Assembly (NCBI RefSeq): GCF_040939455.1
Contig: NC_134107.1
Location: forward strand, 15,315,537-15,379,536
Source: Microcebus murinus
Lineage: Eukaryota; Chordata; Mammalia; Primates; Cheirogaleidae
Direction of reading: 5' to 3'
DNA length: 64,000 nucleotides
The notes beneath the pieces are model-generated. The model did no database searches. It was not told the DNA's origin and saw only the letters and a program-made list of their open reading frames with translations. Below, in pieces: positions 43,301 to 55,967 of the stretch. Position numbers and translations under genes: made by a program. Each line of letters starts with the position of its first letter. The stretch's first letter is position 1.

Positions 43301-46300
43301 TACCATGAGGAAGACTGTACATGGAGGTGGTTTGGGGAGGAAGAGGAGGAGTTTTGCAACTTTTAAACATCTAGGTGGAAGTAATTATACAGGCCAATTT
43401 GAAGCTCAGGAGAGAAATGTCAGCTGGAAATATTTATTTCAGGGTTCTGGGCATACAGATGTTATTCAAAGCCATGAGAATGAATGATATCACCAAAGAA
43501 GATTGAGAAGGGAAAATCGCAAAGAATTGAATTCTGGGGCACCACAACATTAAAAGGTCAGAGAGAAGAAAAGGAACCAGAAAGGGAGGAAGACTGAGAA
43601 GGAGAAATAAAGAGATGAAAGGAAAACTAGCCGATCAAGGTAAGCCAAGTGAAGAAATTATCAGAAGGAAGAGTGAGCAACCAACTGTGCTAAATGCTGC
43701 TCAGAGGTGAAGTTAGGTGAGAATCAAGAACCCATCGTTGTTTTAGCAATGTGGAAGTTTTTAGTAATCTTAAAGAGAGTAGTTACAGAGGGATGGAGGA
43801 GAAGAAAATAAAGTCTTATTGAAGTGGTTTTAATAGGATTTGGAGACAGATTTGGAGACAGAGTATGGATAAATCCCTTGAAAGGGTTTAGCTACAGAAG
43901 GAAAAACAAATTATACCTGTAGTTAGCAGGGGAAAATAATGTCAAGATTTCTTCTTGTTTTAAGTTGGGAAGAGTGACTGGATGCTTATATGCTGATTAA
44001 AAAGATCTAGTAGAGAAAGATAAATCAAAGTGGTGCATGCATGTGTGTGGTGAGGGGGGAAGGAATGGAATCTAATTCTCAAGTAGGGGGATCAACTTTA
44101 CAGAAAAATCATAGGGCTGACCTATGGTAAGAGGCTAGAAGGAGAAATATATATTGATACAGATCTAGTCCATGAAGCAGATATTATAGTGGGAGTCCAA
44201 AAATGCTCCTTGTGATGGCTACCATTTTCTCAGAATAGGAAATAATAAGGCCATCAACAGAGAGTGAGGATTAGAGAAAAGGAATTGATGATTCAGGATA
44301 GAATAAAACGGTGAAATAGTCATCTAGGCAGGAGGGAAAGTGCATGGATGGAGTAGAGAGAGGAGCATCCATGGTAAATGAGTCAGTGAGATTGCATACT
44401 AAAGGCTTAGTAGTTGTTTAATGAATGACTAAAGGAAAGGAATTTCTCACTTTCACTTGTGCAACTAGTTAGTGGTGGGAGATCCTGTGCTCAAAATAAT
44501 AAGAATCGGTCAAGCTGACAACATACAAAAATTAAGAAGCCTTTTTTCTAAGCTTCAGATTCATCACATATTTAAAGCAACCACCCCAGGTATGCATATT
44601 CACAATCTATGTGATCTTTTTGATAAGTCACCATCTGAATACTTTAAGAAAACTAATTTTCTTGAGTATTAAGTGACACTCAGTGTCTCAGCTCTATTGC
44701 CTACTGTCAATGACTAATTTATTTCTACTCCTGTGTTCATAGAAAAAGAAGAATTGCCACTTACCCGTACTCTCGTGGGTTTTCTCCCTGCTACAACGGA
44801 CAAGGTTCCTGAACTAATAAACTGTTTGAAAACAGGAAATAAAGCAAATAAAGGAATATTAAGTCTCAACCATTTTCTTCTTCACCTTTTCTTGATTAGC
44901 AGATATCTAGCAAAGTCATACAAACCTTTTTTTTAAATTCACATCTTAGAACACAAAATGATGCTGCTCATTATTTTATATGACTAAAATTTTAAATTAA
45001 ATTGTGAGCAAATTTATAATCTTTTCATTTTGTTTTACGTTTGGCTTCTTACTGGTTTGTGAGAGTGTGGCTACTTTAAAAACATATAATATATACATAT
45101 AGTTAATGTAATTTGATTATATTATGCTCATATTTATATTAAATGTAAATAACATTTATTTGCATATATATAGATATAATATCATTCTCATGTTCTTACC
45201 CAAACTTCAGATAAGGTATTTATTTATTAGACTAGATATTCTGAAAGATCTTTTATAAATCTAAGTGTCCATATCTATTTACCCTCTAATTTTTAAATTA
45301 TGACTGTGATATACTACTATTTCTATGACTCTAATTTTGATAGATTCAGTTCTGTACATATTTATGAATTTTTCAAAATCTTTATTCTGTTTTATTTATT
45401 TATTTTTATTTCAGCATATTATGGGGGTACAAATGTTTAGTTCATCCTGTTTTTTTACGTTATAAGTCTCTCACTCCTGTGGATTGGGGAAAAAGTTTCC
45501 AAAATCATGGAGAGCAAAGGCTTACTGCACAAAATTCAACTATTGAATTCTGGTTGAACATGAAGGAAAAAGCTTTCAATTCTATTTCAAATAACAAAAG
45601 TTATCATAGGAACCTTCTGAGTCACTACGCTCTGTGCTCTAATCCCAGCTTCATCTCATATCCATTGTGTAAAGTTGGATGAATCACTAAACCCCTCTTT
45701 GCCTCAGTTTCTTTTTCTGTATAATAGAGATGGGCATATCTCCATGTTACTATTACCAACATTATATCTGTGTGGGGATAAAAATGAAATACATATAAAG
45801 GGCTTAGCTATTCATCCAGCATACAGAAAACATTCAAATTATTAGCAACAACTAAGGTTTTATATACATTTTCCCATTTAATTTCAGAGACCCAAAGAGA
45901 AGGTCCTCATATTGTTTCTACCACTCTGGTGGGGAAATCAAAGGGTGAGAGCTCAAATATCTTTTCCAAAGTCATACAGTCAATAAGAACTAGTGAGAGA
46001 AAGATGAGTAAACACAAGGGATCATGGAGTCAATATATAACAGGGCATGTATGCGGTGGGGACGGAGGGGAATTAGATTAGAGCCGCAGGGAAGGCAGAT
46101 CTGGAGGGCAACAGGATAGACCTCAGACCTTGCTCTGTAGGTGCTACAGAGCCAGAGAGGAGCTTCCAGCATTGGGAATCCAATGGTCAGATTTGAATAT
46201 TAGTGTTGAAGATGCTAAAGTGGACACATAGGAACTACAGTAATAGGGTATTGGGCAGGTGGGAGCGGGGAGGGGGCAGGTGTATACCTACATAATGAGT

Positions 46301-48629
46301 GAGATGTGTACCATCTGGGGGATGGTCACGCTGGAAACTAAGACTTGTGGGGGAGGGGGAAAGGGCATTTTTTGAAACCTTAAAATTTGTACCCCCATAA
46401 TATGCTGAAATAAAAAAAGAAGATGCTACAGAGTGAAATTCTCACTATTTTTTTTTACAAATTAATCCCACTTTCTGAGAAGACTCTTTACTGATCAAAC
46501 AATTGAAATCCTTTATTATTCTCTTGTCTACAATATAGAAATTTTCCATTTAGATAGTCAAGATTCATATGTAAAGCAAATGTGTATCCTAGGTTTTTTA
46601 GAAAAAAAAATCAGATTTTAACTATTCCATCAGAATAATTTTAACTAAAAAGTGTAGAAATAGTAAATCCAAATGTTTTGGACTACACCCAGAAACAGTA
46701 TACTGTATAATCTTTTATCAGAGTATGAGATCTGATTTTTGTCAAGAAAACTTAACCAAATTAAGAGTAATTTTCTTTCAAAGGAAATGTGAAGGATAGT
46801 AATTTTGAAAAAATATAAATTAGAGCCCAAGACTTGCTAAAAATTTTTTTCTTTATTTGTCAATAACATGTTCTATTCATTATTTTCAACTAACTTTCCC
46901 ATCTTTCCATGATGGCATCTTTGTTTTTGATATTCAGTTCAGGACTGAACATGTATAAATTCTCAAAGGTCTAGCACCAAAATAAATAAGCTAATAATAA
47001 TAGTCATAATTATAGCTGGCTAACAAATAGTTCCCATTACCATTTAAAAAAATGAACCATCAGATGAGTGATAATCATATGACAAAGCTGAATTTAAAAA
47101 TTTTAAAGATTACCTAGCCTCAAAGCCTATTTATTCTGATTACATTTTGACCCATATAGGGAAAATGACTTGATTTTCAAACAGTAGTCACTAGACAAAT
47201 TTATCTCCCAAGCCAGGACTCTTGGCTACACCATGAGGCAATTCAACAATATTCATTTTCCATTAAATTTTCTTAGTATCCAAAACTTAATACTATATAG
47301 ATACTAAGTTAATTTTGTGACTTAATTTGTACTCAGAAAATGTGGTTTCTTTTAATCAGAAAGAAAGAGATTTTTATTACTTGCTTGTGTCAAGAATTAC
47401 AAATCAAAACCACAGCACGCAACCCTCAAATAACCTGCAAACAATACTTTCATAATCAAACACATTTCTAGCAGTGGTATCTAAAGGATGACAGATGGCC
47501 AGGGAGTATGAGTACTCACAAACACAGCACCCCACATCGGGTATCCTGTGTAGAAGGTGAAGAAAAAGAAGTACCGGAAAAGGTGGGTCAAGTATTGCAA
47601 GGAACCCAGAAAAACACCCAAAGCCAGAATCACGGCTCCATTTAGGATCTGGATGGCCTGAAAGAAGAAGGAATAAAAAGGCATAATAATCATATTCTAA
47701 AATGTACATTGAAAAGACACCATTTTAATTTTCCTCAGAAAGGAAATGTCAGTGCTTGAAATGGTTAAAATGCCAAGCCTAAATTAACTGGGCAAGAGCT
47801 TACACTAGGACATTTTTTGTCCCACACTACCCCACCAATTCCAGTGGCAACCCTTCATCTTCGCCTCTCCTGCAAATTTCCATTCATTCTCATGAACTGC
47901 ACTCAAAGGTGGCAGAGAGTGAAGGAGATATGGCTGGTGAGAGAGATGGAACCAAAGCCTTCCCAGCATGCTTTGGGACCCTAATATGGCAAAAGCAGAC
48001 AGATGGTAGGAAGTAATCTCCTCAGCCTTTCCCTCAACCCAATTTTTTAGTTTAAAATATAGAATATGAGTGTCATAGGGCTCAGCCTCCTGATATGGGT
48101 GGTCAAAAGGCACAAAGGGAAAAAAAAAAAGGTCTTGGAATCTGTTTTCCAAGATTTTTTTCCACCGTGAAAGAATTTTTGCATTTCTACTCTCCAGGTC
48201 TATAGTGAGTCCCATTTGACTTTTCTTCAATTTGTCATTGACTCAGTGATGAACAATTCAGAAATGCTCCTTTAGGGGTGTAAATAAGGTTTTCCACATG
48301 AGACAGTTGACCCTTGAACAATGTGGTAGTTTGGGCTACCTAGCCCTTATGCAGTCAAACATCTGCATATAACTTCTGACTCCCCCAGAACTTAACTACT
48401 AATAACCTTCTGTTGACTAGAAGCCTCACTGATAACATTAACAATAGATTAACACATATTTTGTATGTTATGTGCATTATATACTGTATTCTTATAATAA
48501 AGTAAGCTAGAGAAAGGAAAATGTTATTAAGAAAATCATAAGGATGACAAAATATATTTACTATTCAGTAAGTGGAAGTGGATGATCAGAAAGTTCTTCA
48601 TCCTCATCATCTTCACGTTGAGTAGGCTA

Positions 48630-48664
<35 letters not shown>

Positions 48665-48968
48665 TCAGTCTTGCTGTCTCAGGTGTGGGAGAGAAAGGTA
48701 GAAGAAAATCCACATGTAAGTGGACCTCACAGCTGAAACACGTGTTGTTCAAGGGTCAACCGTATTTATTTTCTTACCTATTAAACCTATTTTTAAATTA
48801 AGGCTGACTTACCCCAAGGGTTTGTAGTACTGTCTTTTCATAATCTTGTGATCCATCAATGGGCTGGTAAACAGAATTATTCACACCCTCTGGTTCTGGC
48901 TGGCCACTGGGAGCACCACTGGACAAGGCTGTGCCCAGCTCTGCATTATCAACTTCCTGGGAGGCCAT
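40231..48968 (-). CDS. MS4A3: MS4A3 (HTm4) four-pass membrane protein
   Basis: MS4A3 is a haematopoietic four-pass protein of perinuclear and other inner membranes; the human protein is reported to bind the CDK2 phosphatase KAP (CDKN3) through its C-terminal tail and to affect G1/S control. Six coding exons join in phase (156, 138, 57, 159, 102 and 84 nt) into 231 codons plus stop. The start MASQEVDNAELGTALSSG matches human MASHEVDNAELGSASAHG. Membrane segments lie near 53-75, 88-112, 121-143 and 172-194. The tail keeps a cysteine-rich patch (MWCKANCCNLRE). The human protein has 214 residues; the excess is at the C-terminus, where the human stop is replaced and the frame runs 18 codons further. 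It is in tandem with MS4A2 and OOSP2. A non-coding first exon is expected further right but was not found. Confidence 0.95.
40846..40947 (-). CDS. MS4A3: MS4A3 coding exon (membrane segment 4)
   Basis: Acceptor 'gttttcttag', donor 'gtgggt'. Thirty-four codons: GLVSLMLILTLVELCITTSV then STMWCKANCCNLRE. Human has GMVSLLLILTLLELCVTIST. Confidence 0.95.
41935..42155 (+). repeat. MIR SINE
   Basis: 'ctccatgagatgggtactattattagcctcatttcaaaaatgagac' followed by 'agagctaataggtggcaggccc' is MIR-like. It lies next to MS4A3 exon 42244-42402. Confidence 0.65.
42244..42402 (-). CDS. MS4A3: MS4A3 coding exon (membrane segment 3)
   Basis: Acceptor 'ttcttttttag', donor 'gtatgt' after AAC. Fifty-three codons beginning MQNSFGMNIASATIALVGIV and including SIKSCQSSKSPDLCIYMGSS. 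Human has QNSFGMNIASATIALVGTAF here. Confidence 0.95.
42570..44400. repeat. Long ancient eutherian repeat, family not assigned
   Basis: Purine-rich text such as 'gccaatgaaggattgtgagc', 'gggatcactctgtttccaaag', 'gaatttgctgacaaactgaa' and 'ggggcaccacaacattaaaagg' matches a long interspersed sequence I recognise from many mammalian introns. It fills most of an MS4A3 intron. I cannot name the family with confidence. Confidence 0.5.
44765..44821 (-). CDS. MS4A3: MS4A3 coding exon (membrane segment 2 end)
   Basis: Acceptor 'ttttcaaacag', donor 'gtaagt'. Nineteen codons: FISSGTLSVVAGRKPTRVR. Human has FCSSGTLSVVAGIKPTRTWI. Confidence 0.95.
45383..45450 (-). mobile_element. Tiny antisense L1 3' end
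   Basis: Read on the - strand it gives 'tttgtacccccataatatgc' then 'tgaaataaaaataaataaat', the same terminus as the other young L1 copies but only about 65 bp long. Confidence 0.75.
46208..46217. repeat. Left target-site duplication
   Basis: 'gaagatgcta' is repeated exactly at 46419-46428. Confidence 0.85.
46218..46418 (+). mobile_element. L1 3' UTR-only insertion in MS4A3 intron
   Basis: About 200 bp from 'aagtggacacataggaacta' through G-rich tracts to 'ttgtacccccataatatgct' and a short A tail, bracketed by a 10-bp duplication. It is antisense to MS4A3. Confidence 0.9.
46429..47519. other. MS4A3 intron, no other feature
   Basis: AT-rich intron sequence between the L1 insertion and the next coding exon. 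Nothing else recognised. Confidence 0.4.
47520..47657 (-). CDS. MS4A3: MS4A3 coding exon (membrane segment 1)
   Basis: Acceptor 'ttctttcag', donor 'gtgagt'. Forty-six codons beginning AIQILNGAVILALGVFLGSL and ending FFFFTFYTGYPMWGAVF. Human has AIQILNAAMILALGVFLGSL and TFYTGYPIWGAVF. Confidence 0.96.
48304..48762. mobile_element. Non-autonomous DNA transposon (Tigger/pogo-like)
   Basis: Terminal inverted repeats 'cagttgacccttgaacaa' on the left and 'ttgttcaagggtcaaccg' on the right enclose 459 bp, with TA on the right flank. The middle has the known 'ttaacacatattttgtatgttat' text and a GAGGA-rich patch. It lies in an MS4A3 intron. The exact family name is not claimed. Confidence 0.8.
48813..48968 (-). 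CDS. MS4A3: MS4A3 first coding exon
   Basis: ATG at 48968-48966, donor 'gtaagt' after GGG. Fifty-two codons beginning MASQEVDNAELGTALSSG and containing NNSVYQPIDGSQDYEK. An in-frame ATG further upstream exists, but a plausible acceptor ('ttcttctccataatag') places the exon start at 48984, which leaves a 16-nt 5' UTR here. Confidence 0.94.
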
Positions 48969-49324
48969 TTGGGGTTGTTTATGGCTATTATGGAGAAGAA
49001 ATCCAAAGGCTTGAATGTAATCGAAGGGTTCAATTCTTTCCATACATCAGAATGACTCTCCATAAACGGGGCATGAGGGCAGAATAATAGAGTTTGCACG
49101 ATGTTCAATTTCATTTTGTCTTGGAGTAGTAGACATTGTTGGGTCATTGTGGTAGGCCTAAGTACTTCACTTCACTTTAGAATGGTAAAGAACGATTCCT
49201 TTCTCATTTTTACATTCACTGATATATAGTCCCTGCCTCTCTTCAAATCAGTCGTGGGCAACCAGATGTATGGATTCTCTGAGCAGTGGTCTCTTATGTG
49301 AGAGTGATGGCTTTAGTCACATTC

Positions 49325-49525
49325 CAGTAATGATAACAGATATTGTTTATTTAGTATTTACTACTGTGTGCCAGGCACATTCTAGTTGTTGTCAATGTAT
49401 TCATATATATAATCCTCCCAAGAACTCTATGTTGTAATATTATCATTCCCATTTTATCAATGAGAAAACTGAGGCATGAAGAGATTGAGAAACTCAAACT
49501 CACACAGCTCATAAGTGATTTCATA
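49325..49525 (+). repeat. MIR SINE
   Basis: 'tactgtgtgccaggcacattctagttg' and 'ttttatcaatgagaaaactgaggcatgaagag' are diagnostic MIR text. Confidence 0.8.
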
Positions 49526-49599
49526 TTCTAGAAACATTCCACTCTAAGGTATAATATTTTTCTAAATCATTACATTATATAGCACTATATAGATGATGT

Positions 49600-49760
49600 C
49601 TTTCTGAGTAGCAATATAGCATAGTGGAGTTTAAGCACTATGGAAGAATCAAATTCAAATCCGAATTTGGTCATTTACTAGTTGCATGACCAAGTAGTGA
49701 GAACCTCAGTTTTCACATCTACAAAATAGGAGTAATTTGAATTTCATATTACTATTGCAA
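49600..49760 (+). repeat. MIR SINE remnant
   Basis: 'agcatagtggagtttaagcac', 'catttactagttgcatgacc' and 'cctcagttttcacatctac' follow the MIR pattern. Confidence 0.6.
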
Positions 49761-51170
49761 GAGTCAACTTTGATAATGTATTAAATCTTTAACCCACAAA
49801 CAGCTGGTATCAACTCTTATACTCTGCATTATGCCAAAAAGTACTTAAAGTTTTGGATATAATAGTCACCAAACTACCACCTCAATCATTACAGCTAAAA
49901 AATGTGTATCACTAAAGTACACACAGAATGCTCATACTGTCCTTCTGAATGCTGAGCAATATAACTTCCTGATACATAGTGTTCTCCAAGACAAAACAAT
50001 AGCAAAATGCTTATATGCTTTTATAATTGATGAGGGGAATGGTATAAGATTAAACATAAACCCCCTAAATGCTGAATTCTGACAAATCTATTAAGTAAGT
50101 TTACAATAAGATTTTAACTTCTACTTTTTTTGGAAATTATGCAGAAGATCCATTTTTCTAATAATTAATTCTGTGTCAAAATAAATACATGCCACTTCCT
50201 TTCAAGATGTTTATCTTTCTAATTCTCTATTATAGAGGCATGAGTCATACTTACTCAAGTGTAGTAACAAATTGCTAAGGTGTTAATTTAAAAGAAAGTG
50301 AGGGTTAGCACATGTTCTAATCTTATCACATTGGAAATTGCTATAAAAGTTCATGACATTTCCATAAAAGTTTCCAACCAATACCAATAAAAAGTTTATC
50401 ATAAGCTTCATAGGAGTTTTCTACCAATACCGATTTTCATGCTACCATTAAATTGCATTGTCTATTTAAACACAGACAAATGTGAAATGACAAGGAGCCC
50501 TTACTTCTGTGTTCAACACTGTGCACAGACTCCAAGAGTGAGGGAAGATCAACAAAGCTTACAATGAACTCTACATTAATGAATGCCTAATGTAATTATG
50601 TACAAGGAATATAGCCAAAAGTAGAATAACCTTATTTAAATCATCTTTTTTAGTCCTGGCCATGGCTGGATGATGCACTCCTTCTGGTTACTCTCAGAAT
50701 TCTCTTGACTTTCCTTCTCATACCACTTAATCAGCCTAACTTTCAATTGCCTGGATACTTGTCAGTTACCTCGTTATCTTCTCAGGATAACTCCAGTACC
50801 TAGCTCAGTGTCACCCTATGATGGGCACTCAGCTAACACATGTTTAATACATACATAAACTTTTTGTCCAGCCCGATGTAGCTTGCTTTATGGATGATAA
50901 CAGAAAATACATCTGCATGCACTAAAACCTCTCATACAAAAATATTCCAGAGCTATTCAGGAGAGAGGGAATCTAACTATATTATTTAATTTGACTTGTT
51001 TTAAATAATCAGAGAGAATTTTCAGCCTTCAGATAGAGAAAACTGTTATCTACAAAATTTGGTCAAGTTATCTCATTTAAAAACAAAGATACTCAGAGAG
51101 AAGTAGATTTTCCAGGAACCCACCAGTTAAGTTCACCTCCCCAGCTCTTCGTTTGGGACAGTCATTGTTC
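49761..51170. other. Upstream of MS4A3, no gene seen
   Basis: Unique-looking AT-rich sequence where the non-coding first exon and promoter of MS4A3 may lie. I could not place them. Confidence 0.35.
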
Positions 51171-51385
51171 TGAGTGCTTAATTCATGTTGACTAATTTAG
51201 TTCTCACAACGACCACATGAATGGGTGTTTCTGTTATAATCATTTCTATTTAACAGATGAGGAAGCTGAGGAACATAGAGATTAAGTAACTTGCTCAAGG
51301 CCACACAGTCAGCAACTTGAATAGCTAAGGGTCAGAACCCGGCAACCTACTTCTGTTAATAGTTATCATTACACTATACTGTCCC
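51171..51385 (+). repeat. MIR SINE
   Basis: 'catttctatttaacagatgaggaagctgagg' followed by 'attaagtaacttgctcaaggccacacagtcagc' is clear MIR core. Confidence 0.85.
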
Positions 51386-52325
51386 CTGAGCTTATGCTGA
51401 AACTCACTCACCAAACCCCATACCTCAGTTGTGCCTGGACCAGTTCTCATGATCAGAGCTGGCAGATAGACTCAGATGCAGCTACTAGAATTTAATGTAT
51501 CTTATATGGTGGGGGAGGTGTGTGCCCAAAGAAATATTTATATTAGTATGTCTAACATTTTTTTATCATGGCTCCAGAGAAACAATCACATTCTAAGGGG
51601 AGGCTGTCCTTATAGCTAACTGTTCCAGATCAGTATGCAGAAACCGAACAGAAAACTTTACAGACCTCCCAGCTGCCCCACTGGGAGGCATCTTTCACAG
51701 GCAGAAAAGAGAAGGGGATTTCTATGGAGAGGGAATCTACAGGGCTTACCTTGGAGGCTTCAGGCTTTGGCAGACTTCTTTCCTCCCAAGCCCATCTTGT
51801 TGCCAAGTAGGAGACACTCAGTAATGATCACTGTAGTGTCTTTTCCAGAAAACGGCGGCTTCTTCGGGCTTAACGTATCTTTGCCTTATGCAATACTTTC
51901 AGGGAGTCAGCAAAAATGTTTTGCGGGCTGACTGAGGGTGTGCTAATCACACCTGCATTTGAGGGCTCTCCGATCCATCTGCTTCCCCAAGGCTGAGGGA
52001 TGATTAGGAAACTGGTGTCGGGGTAACTGTCTTCTGGCTTTCAGACATTGCTTAACACACTGTTGGAAAAAGAAATACAAGCAGCAAAAATGGGTAGATC
52101 AGTGGGAAGGGTTGGTGGGATGAGGTAGAACAGTTAGTTGCATAAGAAGAAGAGAGAGAATCAGACAGTGAAAGAACTGTCTGGAGAAGGGAGCATGCTC
52201 ACTCAGGCACTTATTTCCCATAATGTGCCAGCAGTGCTGCTGTGTACCTTACACGCACCATCTGTGCAGTTCTCACAGGCTTGGAGAGCTTAATTACCCA
52301 ATATCATAGGTATAATAATAAGGTG
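51386..52325. other. Intergenic, no gene seen
   Basis: A GC-richer patch at 51640-52060 has an open frame on the + strand but no splice context or known similarity. Confidence 0.35.
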
Positions 52326-52520
52326 ACTTGTAGTTTAAATGCATTAAGTAATTACTATGTATAAGTCACTGCTTCAAATTCTTTACAGATATTAACTCAT
52401 TTCATCCTCATGATAACCCAGGACCTAGATAGTACTATGAACCCAATTTTTTGAAAGAGAAAACCATAGTATAGAAATGTTAACCAGCTTTCCCAACATT
52501 TAACCAGCAAAGCCTTATGC
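52326..52520 (+). repeat. MIR-like SINE remnant
   Basis: 'ttactatgtataagtcactgcttc' and 'gatattaactcatttcatcctcatgataac' match the MIR start. Confidence 0.6.
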
Positions 52521-55400
52521 ACAACCTGAGTTCTGTATACGGCGAAGCCAGGATCATGTCTGTTACCCCAGTGTGATTGTCAAAATCTCTCCTTGAAGTT
52601 TCAAATGTGGCCCATCTAGAGTTGTATAATCATCCTAAATAAATAAGTGTCCTGAAAGAGGTGATGGAAAGATCAGAGCCAAGTAGCAAGGTATAAGGAA
52701 GTGGGTAACATGGGAAGATTCAAATCACAATCCTTAAGAGGGACACAAGGTAGGGCCTGAGGGGATGGCCCAGAACTAGGGCACTGTCCCCGATTCATGG
52801 GGTGGGGAGGTTGTGAGAGACAGAAGAACATTCACAGCAAAGTAAGTGAGGTCCTAGTCCTGCAAACACAAATGGATCATAAGTGGGGACTTGGCCATAG
52901 GAAAGAGAATGAGGGCCACATATAAAGACCAAAGGGCAGTTTGGGGAGGAGAGATTGTGAACATGAAATAAGCAGCAAAAAACACACCAAGGTTCTGCAA
53001 CCAGATTGACACCCAAGCTTGGAACAGATGCTCCAGAAGGTCTAGTTTCAGGGCAAAGAGAGGGGACGGACAGACAGCATAGAAGGCAGAGACAGAGGTC
53101 ACAAGGAAATAGCTGAAAGGGTGGTAAAAGATACATGATCCTTCCCTCCCAGTTTTAGCTGGAGCCACTACAAATGGAATATTGAGGGAAAAAAAAAAAA
53201 AAAGAGTGACGAGAAGGTGCCTTAAGGGAAGGAGAAGAAGAAATACGAGGAAGTGAAAGGGGAAAAAAGTGGATCCTTTCAACATGCTTGTTTTGAATTT
53301 GGAGCTGCAGAAAGAAAGAGCCATAAAAGGAAGTTACTCAAACTCTAAGACTTTAGTTGTCCCATTTGTAAATTGAAGATCACAGTACCCACCTTAGGGA
53401 ACAGGACAAAGTTTAAATGACAAAATGCATGGAAAAGTCTTAGTGAGTAAGATCTTTTCAAGAGTTAAAAATAAACAATAAAAAAGAGAAGGCTTTTCAA
53501 TTCCTTAGAGAGAGACTGATTGTGAGAAACTGCTTTCAAGAGAAAGGGGGCCTGAAATACAAAGATCTGGGTTCCTTCTAGCTGGGGTGGCTCCCTTGAG
53601 CTTCTGCGTGGACATGGAGCATGTGTAAGGCTGCCAGGTTCCAACTGAGCACACGCCAGAGAGAATTCAGTGGGCCCACTTTGATCTTTAACTCATCAAC
53701 ATGCTGTTCCTTAGAGCTGTCCAAATAACATTCTTAGTGAAGAGGGGCCGTTCCTCAGCCACCAAAACCCCTGCACTAGTCAGAACCCCAGTCATCTGGG
53801 GAGTGTCCCTACTCACTGGCTCTCAGAATTTCCCTCAACTGTGGCTTAGGAGCTGAGGAGTCCCCAGATTTGAATATCACCTTCATTCTTTTTCTAGAGT
53901 AGAAACAACCTAGACTAGATACAGACTTTCTTCAATGAGCATCATTCCTCCAGATCATCTTTCCTCTCTGTCTTCTGTTACCAAGGCATTGCTTTTCTCT
54001 GGCTGGGGTCCCTTGGGTCTAGGGCTGTAGATAAAATACAGGATTCCCAGTTAACTTTTAATTTCAGAAAAAGAAAATTGTTTTTGTATATCTCACGTGA
54101 TATTTGGGTATTTAAGGTAAGTCGGTTCCAAATATTGCATGGGATATAAATATACTAAAAAAAGTTGTCTAAAAATCAAATTTACCTGGGATTCCTCAAT
54201 TTTGGTTTGCGAAATATGGCAAACCTACTTAGGGATCAATTTCCACTCTTTTTCCTTAGACCATTACCAACCATTAATAGTCATGTAGTCAGCTCTGTGC
54301 TATCCTCTGGCCCCCAGTAAGGTTCCAGAGTTTGTCTGTGATGCTGGGTTTACTGCTCTCATTCTTGGTTTGAGGGGCTTTAACCAGTCCATGAGCAATA
54401 TCAGAAGAGAAACGTCTCAAGATGCTGTTATTTCTCTTCCACAGGTGGAAGAGAGGGTCAGGTAATGAGTTATCCACAGTGGTGGCTGAGACTTTTGTGA
54501 ATAACTTGTTTCCCTATCTGCCTGTGACTTTCTTTTAAGGATCTCGACAACCTCAGCAGAGAATCATCTATGTGGGTAGATGACAATGGGAAGGAAGAAT
54601 AGGAAAGGGACAAGAGTTGTTCCTCTTAGCATAAAGTTTTGTATATTAAAGGAATTTGAGTTCCTTCTGATACACACCCAAAACTGTATAATGTGGGCTT
54701 CTGCTACCTCTTGAGTACCTGAATCCACAAAGAAAATATCCCAATAGGGATTCAATTGGAGTTCCCAGTCCACTGTGATATTAAATTTCTGTTTTATAAA
54801 TGACTATGGGTCTTCCAAGAGAAGAGCAACCTACAGTTCACATAAAGCCACAGGTGATACGCACCTACAGGGATCCCACTCTGATCAATCTTGTTGATCC
54901 CCAGCTTATTGGCCAAGTGGACCTCCTGAGCATCTTTCAGTTGCTTCTGGTTTAAGTTCTCCCTCCAACCCCTTCATAAGTCATTCTCTGAGTAACTCAC
55001 CAAGTCACTTTTTGCCTCCTTCTCAGTGTCAGCCTGCAGATTTCACTGGGTAGTTTCTGGGCCCTTTGGTAGGCTCTTCTGGGGACCATTTCACAAGCTG
55101 TGCTCAAGATCCTCCATCCCTTGCTGGAATGTGGTTGAGTCTCTCCAATGCAAGTTGCCTGGATACCTTAATACAAGCGTCCTTAGATTCTTGCTTCCTT
55201 TTCCCCCTTGATTTTTCCATCTTCCCATCAAAATCCCTATTGGTCTTCAACATTTTTCTTTATAAAAGCATATATTTCATAGAAGAATTCTAATTTTCTA
55301 ATAAAACAATGTCCCAGTCCAGATATCTGATATACTATTAAATATATCCTCACACATTTAGATTCATATGAGATGGAGATAATTGTGCCTATAGCCAGGC
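52521..55400. other. Intergenic, no gene seen
   Basis: Holds a 156-codon open frame on the - strand (52854-53324) with hydrophobic runs. I see no splice context, no known similarity and an overlapping open frame, so it is not called a gene. A poly-A run lies at 53190-53203. Confidence 0.4.
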
Positions 55401-55404
55401 TGGC

Positions 55405-55545
55405 ATTTTTTTAATGTTAGGTTCATTGAAGTATAACTTAGACACTATAAATTTTTTAGGTACACAGTATTATTAATTTTTACAAATGTATATAGAAGTA
55501 AAAGCACTACCATAATCCAGCTAATATCATTACTCATCTACTAAT
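55405..55545 (-). repeat. Ancient L1M 3' end, antisense
   Basis: 'tcattgaagtataacttagacactataaa' and 'taaaagcactaccataatccag' resemble the reverse complement of an old L1M 3' UTR. Confidence 0.4.
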
Positions 55546-55967
55546 TCCTGGCATGTTGAAGTTTTTTTCTCTTTAACAGCTGATCTCTAGCTTTATTACA
55601 TCACTAAAACATAATTCTGAAAAAAACAAAAAGAATTCCTACTCTTACTTGCTTCCCTCTCCACTTCCCAAGAAAAACAGGGACATATTTTCAGGAAAAT
55701 AAAACCAGCATTTAAATATATGATGTAATCAACTCTAATTCTTTGATGAATTTTAATCATACCAAGTCTAGCTTTGCCTCCAGAAAAACTAAAAACAAAG
55801 TATCATTTTTGTGAAATATATTGGATTTTATAAATATTCTTAATGAATTCATCCATCAGTGACATAAATAGAATGAAACAGAAAGCACCAAGACTGCCTC
55901 TTTTCCTCCCCTCGTCTCTTGATTTTTTAAGTCTCCTGGGGATTTCTCCTTCCTTTCATTCTCTGTG

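Noticed and set aside
52795..53324. 156-codon open frame on the - strand with several hydrophobic runs
   Set aside because: A second, different frame is open over the same DNA, no splice sites fit and no similarity is recognised. The purine-rich + strand explains the F/L-rich translation.
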